Positions 43,411 through 55,099 of a stretch of DNA of 60,000 bases are shown piece after piece; position 1 is the stretch's first letter, and each line of letters begins with the position of its first letter. Location of the stretch: contig NW_019091432.1 in the NCBI RefSeq assembly GCF_001949145.1, forward strand, positions 427,096 through 487,095, given 5' to 3'. Source of the stretch: Acanthaster planci. Taxonomy: Eukaryota; Echinodermata; Asteroidea; Valvatida; Acanthasteridae. A program made the position numbers and the translations under genes. The notes under the pieces are model-generated. The model was not told the origin of the DNA. It did not search any database and saw nothing but the letters and a program-made list of their open reading frames with translations.

Positions 43411-46400
43411 ACTCCGTGAGCGGAGTACGTTTTTGCCATGTTGTGAATCTTTCTAATGCAAAGTGTGTGATGATGTGAATGATTGAGTTGGTCCTTTTGC
43501 AATAACAAAGCAGACGTGTTAATGAATACATGTACTTCCTAATACTCCAAATTCCAATTAATCGGGATCAAAATTTGAAACTGGCAGCCATTAATTTAAA
43601 AGAATGAATTAAAAAACCCTGCACTGCTGTAGCATCAGTGTGCATAATTATTATGATAATTATATGAGATCGTTTATATCAAAAGTTTTCTTCATGGGGT
43701 CTGTTAGACTCCAATCCACGTATCCCACCGCAAAAGATTAACCTTCTTTTATCACTAATAAACCTATAAACAGGCCATACTATAACGGTCCATGTTTCGC
43801 ACTCTGCTCTTTAAAATGTTAGCAGTCTCGTGCCGTGGCATTCGTTGTCACTTGATGTGATCTAGCGGCGCTGCGTATGGACACATTGCACCGCAGGCTA
43901 TACCCAGGCTTGACGCGCCCATGACGCATACTGCTGAAAGTCAATAGTGATACATGTTCATTTGGCGAAGCAGTTGTGTTGACGATGGCACCCGCAACAC
44001 AACTCTTCGACAGCTAACCGTCGCCCCATTATGCCTCAACCCTGTACCGTGGGGTGGAAAGGACGGAAGCAGTTACGACAAGGCCTCAAAGCACGGCCCT
44101 AGTGTGGATCGCTCTATTCCGTCGAACGTGAGGGGTTTGTAAAACGCGAGAAGGATCTCATTTAGAATTTGTCCCCGATCTTTTCGGTTTAATGATTGAT
44201 TGAAGGGGAGCCTGTTACATGTCACAAGGGCCACAGGAACCCTGTGGAGTAAGGCCGTGACCAAGAAAAGAAAATCAATGGCAATTTTGACTGCCATCTC
44301 TAAAAATAAAAAAACCAACTAGAATGTGAAACGAAAGTTATGATGGTCCTTATTTCGATTCATATCAACTTCAATATCTGTCCGAAAATTAACATAAATT
44401 TTCTGCAAATTCCTGCAGACATCAGAACTCCAATCTCGAGAAGCCTTAGTTTACGTAATTCAGAAAATCAGGTGCATTAATTCCAAACAGCGGTTTCTTT
44501 GAATCCAAATCCACTGCGGTCTGTGCGGTGGGGGCTAGCAATCCGAACCATTTCAAAATTACATCTCGTTCATAACCTCAAAACTGTGCCCAATCGTGAC
44601 TCATTCCGACAAGATGCAGGGTGACATTTCTGGCCATTCTTCACAGCCTTTGCTACTGAATCGTATGAATTTTTAGCATTTCTAAATAATCCCTCTCTTC
44701 CTGCGGAGGCGTCCCGGCGTCTTACCGTCAATTTTAGAAAATTTGAAAACCAAATTTTGATGTACTCAAGACGCCGCAACGGGTTCTCGAAAAGGCCGAA
44801 AACCCGAGCCTTCGATAACGAAACTTGAATCATGACCAAGCAAAGTGCCTATTCAGTGTTCTGCCGACTGTGAATCACTCAAAAGCTGCAGACAACATTC
44901 TCGTTTGTTTTTAAGGACTTTGCTCAACACATCTTCGCAGATCTCCTTGAGTTCAAACCTGTTGGTGATACCGTAATCATAGATGTTCCACACATTAAGA
45001 CTAAATCAAACATACCTTTCAGAAAGCCAGTTCAGTCGTTTATGTTGAGCCAGTATTGTGAAAATGCGTGGACGGGTTTATCCATTTTTATGTGAATTCT
45101 ATTCTATCCACTGAAAAGTGCAGCTGCCCAGACCGAATTAAGGTCCGTGGCTGATGTGGATTTGTTTTAAAACCCACCGTACGCTGTAATTGGACATGCG
45201 GAGCACGCGGCTTATATTTGCAAACTGGGTTTTAAGTATAAAAGAATATAGTTCCAATTAAAATAGTCAGAAGCTCTATGCGATAGTAAGAAGGATCCGA
45301 ATGCACCTGCTCTCTCTAGTATAAACCTTAAAAGCAGTGGCTTTTGACTTCGTCTTGGTCTGGAAGAACAATGCACATGAGGAAGCGAGAGTTCAGCCCC
45401 GGCGGGTAAAGAAAGACGGCCTAAGGCTGCCGGCAGGTGACCCCTTAGCTATACCCCCTCTTCATTAAAAAGGGGTGCCTCGGGGGAAGCTGATTAAGAC
45501 GGGATTTATGAGGAGTGAAAGCCTCAACTGCAAAGGTCAACAGTCTAACGGGGGTTTCCAGGGCTTGTTGGTTCCGAGGGGGATGATCCATCTTTTTACT
45601 TGGGGCCTTCTTTTGTTCCGCTGCCCCCATCAGCGGCCGTTAGCTGGCAAGAGAGGAGGGGAGCGACCGAGTAGGGAAGCGGGGACGTAGCCTGAAGCTC
45701 GGCCATCTCGTCGCGCTGGCCTAGACACACGGTCCCAGCACTGCCAGATGTTGTTGGGCCGGTTTTTCCCTGTTCACATCTGATATATATTTCAGGCTTA
45801 TCATAATAAGTTGCACGCTATGTAGAGCCGGTAACTAGATTGGCCAAGGAGGTCAGTGCGGACAAAGTCCGTCAGGCCTTCAAAAGGCCGAGATGTTGAA
45901 CAAAACAGAGGAACTTCTCTGCAGAAAACTATGTAGGTTCATCACCGTTGGGTTTCAGTGACCAGAATTGCTGTCTGTAACGCGACACAGAAGAAAAATA
46001 TCACAAATCTACCGATTTACGCTTCTCGTGTTACATCATCTCTGCGGACTATGTCATGTCTTTAACTGTCAACCCTAATGTCAAAGTGATAGTTACGATT
46101 ATCAGATGTTATTTATGACCTGCCCGAAATTGTCAGCCCTTTGTTACTCACAGAAGATTAAGTAATATCCTACACAGGCGAGCCCAACTGTCACGTCCAG
46201 TCTTTCTCCCCGTGCGTATAGCTCTGCTACTCCGAACAAAGCCGTTGAAGTCTGGTGGATGGACAAAGAACCCGCATCCATTATGTTTCCACCCCGTGAA
46301 CCGACCAACCATGCGGGCTACTTCCACCATCCCACCGCCAATTCCTGACCCCCCAAACACATACCCCAAATTGACTCTTCACGCATCACAGTATGGAAAC

Positions 46401-47510
46401 ATTTGCATTTGGCGCGAGTATAATGCATGGGTGCCAAAAAAGTGACCAGCGGGGACACTGGAGCGTATACTCTGCATATTTTAAGTAATTGGACGGCACG
46501 TGTCTGTGAAGCGGGATGGTGATTAGAAAGGAGGGGGGGGGACCAACGCTTTATCGAAACAAAGACAGGATGGGAATGGAGAAAGTGTTGATCTTTCTCT
46601 TTGTTCACAGAAGATGGCGGTAGCAAAGATTGGAAGCTGGAAGACTTTGATAAAAGAAGCAACTGAATCGGTGAGGACGGTTGAGAAAGAACAAAAGAAG
46701 GGAATATGGGCTGTATACGAATGTACATCTTAGCCAGCATGTCTCACCACTAAAAAGTATTTCTCGGTTAGTACACCCGTCTTAATATATTCGGTTTGAG
46801 TAAGAAGATCCACGCACAATTGTCGCTCATTCCCAGGCTCATGAGGATCCCAGTTTACCCGCTACGTCCATCTTGGAGATGCTAACCAACAGTGTTCAGT
46901 AGTGGAGGATGTTGTTGATCTTAGCAGGATCTCTCCTGGTTGGCCCTAGCCGGTCTTCGTACTTTGCATGGTCTTTTTGCTCGGGGGTGAGGGGTTGAGG
47001 TTGAAGTCTCAATTCCTTGACGCGTAATGTTGCAAGAGGGTGTTTATCCAGGAATCTGTGAATCGTGCCGACGGACTCAGAACCTTTCCCCCCCTCCCTC
47101 CATTTCCCCTCCCCTGTAGCCTGACACTCGAGGATCATGTTTTCATCATTCCCACAACAAACAAGCACCTTCTTGGAATTCTATTTATACCAGATATAAA
47201 ATAGCAACCGTCCCTGACTACCCATAATAACCCCTGTGGTCCCAAAATACACCTCTGTTGAGCCGTGAAGCGGGCCCCTTCAATGATATTTCTACCCCAC
47301 AACAGAAGAGCCCAAAGACGGCGATATTAATAACAGCTCACAGATACACGGCACAGACGCACGTCGCTGGGTCTCTGACATCATCAACGGAAGAAGCAGC
47401 TCCCCTCGGCTCGCCTCGCATCCACGGCGAATACCACGGGCTAAAAATAACCCCGCCATTGATTGGCCTGCGCTGCCGGTACGAGACCGCATCTACGGAG
47501 AACACCGTAC

Positions 47511-47518
47511 TGACGTCA
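47511..47518. promoter_or_regulatory. cAMP-response element (TGACGTCA)
   Basis: Perfect palindromic CRE in a CG-rich stretch about 4.1 kb upstream of the Tob start codon. Confidence 0.4.
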
Positions 47519-48782
47519 GAGGGCCGGCAATCGTGTTACGATGCACGTCGGCTCTCGCGCCGATTACGCACTTACTTGTTTTTCAAGGCAGACGCGGAAT
47601 TGAAAACAACCTTGTTTTCTTCCTGCCTGCATTTCGCCACGGGTTCTCGCTGCGTCCGCTCAAGATCATAATTCGGGAAATGCCAGTGATGTCAATGACT
47701 TTTCCCAGTAGAAACGAAGCACCCATAAATACCTCTTACAGATTTCTGTTGACACTCTGCTCACCAGGGGAGCGGAGTTTGTGTTGTTGTCAGTTTCTGC
47801 ATGGATATTGCTATCTACTCTGAAACATTTCGATGGCTTAGTCGAGTTGGGGCGGGCTGTACACCACCAAACATCTTGACAACTTTAAAAGCACTGATCG
47901 TCTCTTCGTTTCATGGACATCATTACTCATTGCGATCCCCTTAAAAATTTCAAAAAGAAATCTGGTTGAAATGATGGCGTTTTAGGAATTGCTGTTGGTA
48001 AGATGAGAATATTAAAACATGGAAACATAATAGTGGTGTGGGTGGTGATTACCCGGTACTAGTTGGGCCTACATGTCGTAAATTTGAAGTTTGGACGTGT
48101 TGAGGATAGAAAATGTAATGATAGTCGTGAGAACGACAGAAAGTGTGCATTTGACCGATTCATCATCACGTCAGCCCAACCAGCAAGTTTTCGCATCGAT
48201 TTCCAAAATAAATACCACACTCCGTTTGAACAAAGCTGCTCATTACGTGACCGTTCTCAGCTGTTACTTTAAAAATCTGTATCCCGACATCTTTGGGGGA
48301 TTCTGACGGATGGAAACGAATATTGTGATAAAAAAGTCATCGATATCGATTGTTCGATGAAACCTTGCAATAATTCAACAAGATGAGGTGATTATTTCAA
48401 AGGCCTTGGCCGCCATATGGGATTGTTAAACTTTGGCTAGTTTGGTTGAACTCAGTCCTGGTCATTTTTTCCTCAGTGTACTGCGCTCCTGCCTGTGGGG
48501 TCCATTTTCAAAGTTGTTATATAATGAATGGAAGGAGACAGGTGAAAAGAATTAGCGGAAATACGGAACAAAGATTCGGTGTGAAAACAAACAGTGTTGT
48601 CTGCGGAGAAAATTTATAGTAAATTCAACAAAAGTCCAGGTTTCTGTGACAATGCATGGCCAATACAAACATGTCCGTCATTGTCCCTCCAGCATGTTTC
48701 CCCAGCGGAAGTTCCCATCTTTGTTTCGTATACATCCTCTTTAATCTCCCGTGTACTATCCCCTCCCCGTCCCCCCTTCTGG

Positions 48783-48788
48783 CACGTG
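48783..48788. promoter_or_regulatory. E-box CACGTG
   Basis: CACGTG in GGCACGTGGC, 60 bp left of a longer palindromic E-box. Confidence 0.3.
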
Positions 48789-48846
48789 GCAAGTGCGGGC
48801 CACGAATTAGCATAGTAATCACCGGGAAGAGATTTCGACTGTTTGC

Positions 48847-48860
48847 CCGGCACGTGCCGG
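48847..48860. promoter_or_regulatory. Extended palindromic E-box (CCGGCACGTGCCGG)
   Basis: A perfect 14-bp palindrome centred on CACGTG, the site of bHLH-zip factors such as USF and Myc/Max. It lies in the CG-rich segment just upstream of the proposed Tob first exon. Confidence 0.4.
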
Positions 48861-48967
48861 TCTTGAGTCCTCGCGAGCCACGCGGGTCGCCGGTGGCCCT
48901 GCGTACGTACTGACCGCCGCCCTGGTACGGTACACAACAATCACACGCCGCTAAAAACACTGCACAC

Positions 48968-48975
48968 TGACGTCA
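48968..48975. promoter_or_regulatory. cAMP-response element near the proposed Tob promoter
   Basis: TGACGTCA about 0.35 kb upstream of the TTAATAAAG box proposed for Tob. A related GACGTCAG half-like site lies at 49404-49411. Confidence 0.45.
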
Positions 48976-49320
48976 ACAAAACAGGATAATTGTCAAAATT
49001 ATGCTTCCGCTCCCGGCGACCAATCATTGAGGACGCGCTATACTTTCCAGTGTTGCATATGTATGACCTCCACAAGTCATTATTAATGCGCCTCCTTATA
49101 GTGCCTCCCCTTCGTATCACGTTGTGAGCTTGCCACTCCTGCTGATTTGTGCGGGAGTTCAGAAGGATTTTTTCTTTCCCCTCAGAACCAGGGGCCTTAT
49201 TTTCCTTTCATCTCCCTTCCGGTGTTGCGTGCCGTTGAATCTAACCTTTAAAATTATCATCAACCTCGATAACACACAACAAGCATAATCCTTCCAGATG
49301 GTGTGGTCACTGGCGAATAA

Positions 49321-49545
49321 TTAATAAAGTAGTCCCGTCAACGACGAGTCGACAGCGGATAAAACCAGGCGCATTTCACACGCAGCTGACATTCAATGAG
49401 ACAGACGTCAGTGCGCTTGCAGACTACGCAAAAGCCACAACACACTACTGGAATATCCCACATACACGCGCCTTGCCTGCACAACAACGCAGCTGTTCCA
49501 AAGTCTTTCGATCCGCGGGGAAATCTGGATTGGACCCGTAAATAA
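49321..49545 (+). promoter_or_regulatory. Proposed Tob core promoter and non-coding first exon
   Basis: TTAATAAAG (49321-49329) may serve as a TATA-type box, giving a start near 49355. A donor AATAA/GTGAGTA (GT at 49546-49547) would end a 5'-UTR exon of about 190 bases. It would join the acceptor at 51543. BTG/Tob genes commonly have the coding region in one exon behind a 5'-UTR intron; the exact first exon here is a guess. Confidence 0.35.
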
Positions 49546-51543
49546 GTGAGTATTTTAGTTTTCAAATAAATTTCTTTAAAAAGTTTTTCTATTTCTGGCA
49601 TGTGCATTTCATATGCTTCCATTTTTCCTCTGTGTTGTTTTGTTTTATTGGTAATTTTTTTCTCCAATAATAATATCATCTTATATTTTCTCTTCATTTT
49701 GCGGGACATTTTAAAGCACAAGTTTTGACTTTTAAGCTTTTTTAAACAAAATTCTCAGCAGGTACTGTTGGTACAGGCTTTTGAAAAAAAAGTGTCTTGC
49801 AGCGTTATGCCAAGTCATGGGTGCTGTATTTCAACAATGTTTAAAAATCAATACCAATATCAAATTATAATGGAACTAACTTTCCCTTTAAAAATTTTGG
49901 AGAAAAAAAATATATATACATAAGACAGGGACATCCTGTTGAAGAAATTATTCACTGGTTATAGTATTCAGTCGTTTTGTTTGTAAAAAATGCGAAGTGC
50001 GAGGGCTCGTACTTCAGGATTTTTTGCGTGGAGATGCTCAGGGTATTATGATTCTGTTTGTCGAGTGAAGGCCAGCATGGATGGGGTCGCCTCATGCATG
50101 GATTCCCGCTAGCGGCTATTTCGGATTTGCGTTACGACGGGTGGAATAGAAATTACTCCCACGCACGCTGTGCGTCCATGCACTGTGCCATATGGAGCGC
50201 AGTGTGGCAGTTACCAATAATATACGATGATACGGTTTGAATATTGTCTGTATGGTGATAGATTTCAGGAGCGTGGTAACAAAAGACAACTGATGAGTTT
50301 TCTTTTTAAAAAAATGGCATTATGATCTGGTGATGTTTGGGACCAAACTAAACAGGCTATTTTTATGATTATTATCTATGATTACTTAAAATAAAATTTG
50401 ATTCTTTGTCGATTATAAATATCATATAAGCTGTATCCTCTTATGAAATTTATACTCTGATGGAAAGCTTTGATGAGAGTAATGACCGAGAATTTATTTG
50501 GCAGTGGCGAAAAACCGCTTTATATCCCGTTAATTCTAGGTGATATTTTCCATCATTTTACATGGTTTTCCAAAATTGAAAAAAAATATTAAACCTTAAT
50601 GTTGAGAACACAACTTGTCAAGAAAATCTTCAAGCCAACGCAGGTGACTTCATAGTAATCATGCACTAAACCAAAGCAACACCACCCTGAACAAATCACG
50701 TATAGCAAAGGCCCTGATACGGCGAGGCATGAGTACGGTTGTGTAAAACTGGCAGCTATTTAAGTGAAATCAGCCAATGTGTGGAGGCCGCGAGCGACCT
50801 TTAATATCGACGGACCTCACGCGGGAAAATCCAGAGAGACACTCGCCGATGAATAAGGCTTCCTTCAGGGGCTGTTTTTGGACTGCCAAGTCATTTCTTA
50901 GCCTCCCACTCCAGTCTTTCTTTTCGAGTGGCGTCGTGCCTCGCTTATTACCCGCTAGGCACGGACTCCCGCTGTAAACGAGCATGTGTCTGAGTCTATC
51001 AAGACAAAGTTCTCCGAGAGTTGTCTCTGGAGATCTGGCCTGGGGAGGGGGTGAATCAGACGACAAGGTCCACGTCCCAAATTTAAACCAAACTCCCGGT
51101 GGTCGCGATGTGTCACTCTTGTCCAGGGTAGCCCCTGTACCGCGTGCCAATGACAAGCACAAGGAACCAGGGTCATGTTGGGCTTACTCACAAATTTTAA
51201 AGAGATTGTGAAAATTGCTTTGAAAGGTGACTTTATGTTAGTACACAGCTTTATGGAAATGGACAAACTACAGCCATTTACTTGAGGTTCTTAATTAAAG
51301 GGAGAGTGACAAAATTTCTCAGACTTAGGCCTTTCTTTTGTTACCATAGATCAGTGTACTATAAGTTTCCTCTTAATAAATTTAGCTACCAAGTGCCTTT
51401 TACGTCAGCTAAATAATCTGTGTTGTTGGACGAGGGCGGGCTTTTCTACTTATCCTAAACTCAAGTTAATCCAGTTTGTCCAGGTTTATTGACTGTTTAT
51501 GTAACTGAGAATTTCGGGTTTTTTTCCCTCGTCTTCCCTGCAG
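49546..51543 (+). other. Proposed 5'-UTR intron of Tob
   Basis: About 2 kb, AT-rich in its first half (49560-50640) and more CG-rich at 50700-51180. It ends with a strong acceptor (CCCTCGTCTTCCCTGCAG). No coding exon recognised inside. Confidence 0.45.
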
Positions 51544-51589
51544 GTTTACACTGAAGTCTGTTGTCACTGAACACCCTCCCCCGAGCACC
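51544..51589 (+). other. Tob 5'-UTR, end part next to the start codon
   Basis: Forty-six bases between the acceptor AG (51542-51543) and the ATG. The start context is GAGCACCATGA, with A at -3. Confidence 0.7.
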
Positions 51590-52648
51590 ATGAAGGCAGA
51601 AATCCAATGCGCCATCAGCTTCATCCTGGAGCAGCTTTGCTCCAAGATTCCCCGCCACCAACAAGACCTTTTCGCCGATGAGCTCAACAAATCCCTCGTC
51701 GACAAATTCAACGGCCATTGGTACCCTGAATCCCCTTGCAAAGGCTCGGGTTACCGGTGCCTTCGTATTGGTACCAGGGAGATGGATGCGGCCGTCGCCA
51801 CGGCTATCCAGAGCAGCGGGCTGGAGTCAGGTGACCTGACCGAGGCACTCCCGCACGAGCTGAGCATCTGGGTAGACCCCGGAGAGGTGTCCTACCGTAT
51901 GGGGGAGAAGGGAACAGTCTCCGTCATCTATCAGGAGAAGCGCCCCAAGGCAGCTGGGCCGAGCCACGTGCAGAGCGAGCCGGATCTCACCGGCTCGGGC
52001 CAGTTTAACTTCAACCCCGAGGCTGAGGATTTCCTGCCAATGACGATGGACTCGCTGAGTTCCTCCATGAGAGGGATTTCACTATCGCCTGTGTCTGCTA
52101 TGGGATTTCAGCCGATGGTGCCGCTGGGACTACCAGCCCCACACCATCAGCCTCTGCCCCACCCACAGGCACTTCATCCGATGCCCACTGCCGTCCCCAC
52201 GCCGACACCGGTCACGGGCAAGTCTCGGCTACAAGCAGCCCCACTTTCCAGACCCTCCTCTCTCACCTTCACCGCGGCCTCCTTCGCCCAGACCAAGTTC
52301 GGCTCAACCAAGCTCAAGTCGACGGGAAAGAAAGTCAATTTCCAGCAGCTCTCTCCGACAGAATTCGCCAACTACATGAAGCAGCGGTCAGCGATGAAGG
52401 GGTTCCGCAGCCAACGTTCCCCCTCGGGAGGTCGAGATTTCCCGCTCTTCCAAAGCAAAGATGATGGGTTCGGCTATTGGGGCGAGACAACCACAGTGCC
52501 CCAGTCTTACGCTGCTGGTCCGGGGTTTGACTCCCAAACCAACCTCACTACACAAGGCCCCGAGTCCTGGATGCTGTACGACAGCCTGAATGCCTCACTA
52601 CCGTCCACTGACCAGTATGGCCACCAGTCTCTGATTGCAGCCAATTGA
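51590..52648 (+). CDS. Tob1: Tob-type BTG/Tob anti-proliferative protein
   Basis: Tob proteins bind the CAF1 (CNOT7/8) deadenylase through the BTG domain and poly(A)-binding protein through PAM2 motifs, so promoting mRNA deadenylation; they restrain cell growth. The single exon encodes 352 residues, close to vertebrate TOB1/TOB2 (about 345). The BTG domain spans 1-115, with box A near 42-60 (GHWYPESPCKGSGYRCLRI) and box B near 86-106 (ALPHELSIWVDPGEVSYRMG). A PAM2-like motif FNFNPEAEDFLP lies at 139-150. A His/Pro-rich linker (182-210) and the Tob-specific TKFGSTKLKS (235-244) follow. LSP near 165 could be a proline-directed kinase site. The usual second, C-terminal PAM2 motif is not clear. 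The start is the first ATG after the acceptor at 51543. Tob rather than BTG1/2 is shown by the long C-terminal part. TOB1 versus TOB2 cannot be decided; an invertebrate probably has one ancestral gene. Confidence 0.95.
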   Translation: MKAEIQCAISFILEQLCSKIPRHQQDLFADELNKSLVDKFNGHWYPESPCKGSGYRCLRIGTREMDAAVATAIQSSGLESGDLTEALPHELSIWVDPGEVSYRMGEKGTVSVIYQEKRPKAAGPSHVQSEPDLTGSGQFNFNPEAEDFLPMTMDSLSSSMRGISLSPVSAMGFQPMVPLGLPAPHHQPLPHPQALHPMPTAVPTPTPVTGKSRLQAAPLSRPSSLTFTAASFAQTKFGSTKLKSTGKKVNFQQLSPTEFANYMKQRSAMKGFRSQRSPSGGRDFPLFQSKDDGFGYWGETTTVPQSYAAGPGFDSQTNLTTQGPESWMLYDSLNASLPSTDQYGHQSLIAAN

Positions 52649-53912
52649 AAGCTAGCGGTTTGACGTCTGGGTCACAACTAGTTTATGTCGAAGAAAAACA
52701 CTTAACTTCCATTAAAAAAAGATAATCATGAAATAGACACTAAATTATTGTCTTTAATTTGGGTCGCTGTAACCATGGCATCTTGAACTGAACACCAGTT
52801 CATGTAAAAGCAGAGTTTCAGTTCAAGCCAAATTTTGTCCTTTCTCGCACCAAGGGAAATTTTACATTTTTCAGAATGCAACTAAGCCTCTGGCGGCTGT
52901 GCTATCTCACTGAGCCCTTTTGACTCAATCGGCTTTTTTATATTAATATTGATATTAAGTATATAGATGTACAAAAATCAAGTAAATAATTTTCACAGTG
53001 ATAATATTTTTACATTGTTTCTCAATCTAAGTATCATATTTTTTTAAGTTGAAAATGTAAGCATTCAGAAATGTTCATGTTATTGACAGGACTTTTAAGC
53101 TGTAGACTATGAAACTTAATGAGTGACTTATAGCGGATTCGTATTATAAGCTATTCGGCGTCTGGATCCTAGATCACATGCGGTATGAGAAGGGCAAAAA
53201 GGGCAAACAGTGCAGTATGACTGGAATGCATGGGATAAGGTTTAGAAGTCCAAATGTTTCCCATCTGATGGAGAAAAACACATTCCACAATTGACTCAGT
53301 CAATCCCTAAACTTGCATCAGTCTTGTAATGGGCGTTCTGTTCCTTCAATATTTTGTCTGGTGGCGAGAAACGTATTCAGAGCAACCAAAACGACTTAGA
53401 TAAGTGTGCATGAAAATGTTCCGATTAGTAGGCAGAAGCATCAGTCCCTTTTGTTTATCGAACAGACAACCTATTTTGTACGGCTGTTTCATCGGAATAA
53501 CTAAATAGACCTTGGTGATGGGTTGGTAAAACGCAATATTACCGACACTGGAACAGCCGTTGGAATGTGCCCAGTGAAGAACTTGAATGAACGCAAAGAA
53601 TGTCATGTACGGCTGTTTCATTTTAACAAACCCAACGAGGGAAGGCAGCGCACTCAGTGCGATAACAGAAATGCTATTTTGGACAGGAGTGGTATGGTAT
53701 TTGAATTTACACGCTTGTTTTATGACGTTCAAGAGTCAACAGTGTGGAATGCCACCGATGCATTTGGTTCTTAGAGTCGTTTCTAGTAAAGAAAATGTTC
53801 GTGGACACAGCGTGTCATCGTGCATAGCTACCGTATCAATGGTATTGGTAATAACTGTTTAATCGTGCGGACACTGTGCATACCCTTCACTGAAATTTTC
53901 TTCACGTGGAAA

Positions 53913-53918
53913 AATAAA
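53913..53918 (+). terminator. Candidate Tob polyadenylation signal 1
   Basis: AATAAA in GGAAAAATAAAGTAG, about 1.27 kb past the Tob stop codon. Confidence 0.35.
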
Positions 53919-55016
53919 GTAGACACGCCGCTTTATTCCGCACTATACAGTTTCTTTGTCGTAAAACAATTTTTTCCCCTGACAATCAAACACTTGTGGG
54001 GTTTGCATTTGGGCCCTGTTTAGTAAATTTTGTTTAATACAAAATGTTATCACCATGAAGACATTTATAAAAATTTTGAAAACGGGACAGAGTGTGATTG
54101 TTGGATGGTTTCTTGCACCGAACGGCTTTGTAAAAAAGCGACTCGTACCGTGTTGTTAGCACTCAAAATTGTAATTGTTGCATAAAATTATCATGGTATT
54201 GTGTATGAATATAAAGTAAACACTCCACTTATTTCATTTACCATGTTTCTTATAATATTGTGGATTGAACTGGCGTGTTATATATTCACAGAGGTTCCAT
54301 ATTGCGTAACCATAGTAACAATAATTTGATATTTGGACGCATGACAAATCATACCAAAGCGTTGTTTTACTGTTGATATATATTTTTGTCTGGTATTTTG
54401 GGGATTTTGTCATTTGTCATTTTTCTATGTTTCATGGCCGAAACCTTGGAATCGTCGAGTCATAAACAATGGGAAAAGATTACGTAAAAAAATTAGCCTA
54501 ACTTTGCAGAATTGTCTCACACAAAACAGTCGCTACTTCGTTTGTATACTAACACAACATGAGATGTCACAAATCTACTGTATTTGATACCAAATTTCTA
54601 TTTTAGTACTTTCATTTGAAAAGAACTTAGATTTTGAGGTTTTAAATGCAATTTCTTACTATTTTGGTAATATTCTATGAAAAGAACATGTATAGCTCGA
54701 TCACGAGGTTTGTATTGTGCAATAAGAGACGATTATGAGTGGTGCATGTGATCTGTACATGGTTTGATCAACTTATTTATAATTGACAGAAGTTAACATA
54801 AATTTGTTTTTTCAAATGAAGATCGTGTTTTGGTTCCTTTTTTTCGTTTCCTCCAAAGGGAATCGGGTCTGTTGCCTGTATAGGTCATACTCTGACTAAA
54901 TCGCCCATGTAAACAACGGCATTATCCCACAATGCTATGACACTGAACGTTGGAAGGAAAATGGAAGCAGCAAAGCAAAAATAACTCTCTTTTTAAAGGC
55001 AACAACAGTGTGCTCT

Positions 55017-55022
55017 AATAAA
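55017..55022 (+). terminator. Candidate Tob polyadenylation signal 2
   Basis: AATAAA in GCTCTAATAAAATGC, about 2.37 kb past the Tob stop codon, just before the sequence becomes more CG-containing. Confidence 0.3.
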
Positions 55023-55099
55023 ATGCAGCGACAGGAAACTACAGATAAGTTAACACCTTATAAGGACGACGTTTCCTCCTTGGGTTATTGCAATTGTTT

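Larger units (their letters stand above)
40680..49320. other. Large upstream region of the Tob gene, probably regulatory; no supported gene
   Basis: No coding exon is recognised. From about 45 kb on the sequence becomes richer in CG. The stretch contains a cluster of three CRE-like sites (41765-41795), single CREs (47511-47518, 48968-48975), E-boxes (48783-48788, 48847-48860), and a pair of diverged direct repeats (42826-42900 and 43341-43410). A minus-strand open frame of 194 codons (42545-43129) overlaps the first of these repeats and is probably chance. Confidence 0.5.
52649..55030 (+). other. Tob 3'-UTR and downstream AT-rich region
   Basis: No coding exon. The AT-rich sequence resembles the long, unstable 3'-UTRs typical of growth-regulatory mRNAs, with TATTTAT (54774-54780) and other ATTTA words. 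Candidate poly(A) signals are AATAAA at 53913-53918 and 55017-55022. Which is used cannot be told from sequence. Confidence 0.45.

Noticed and set aside
48594-48960. Overlapping frames on both strands in a CG-rich patch
   Set aside because: High G+C lowers stop frequency; no motif. The patch is better explained as promoter-type DNA.
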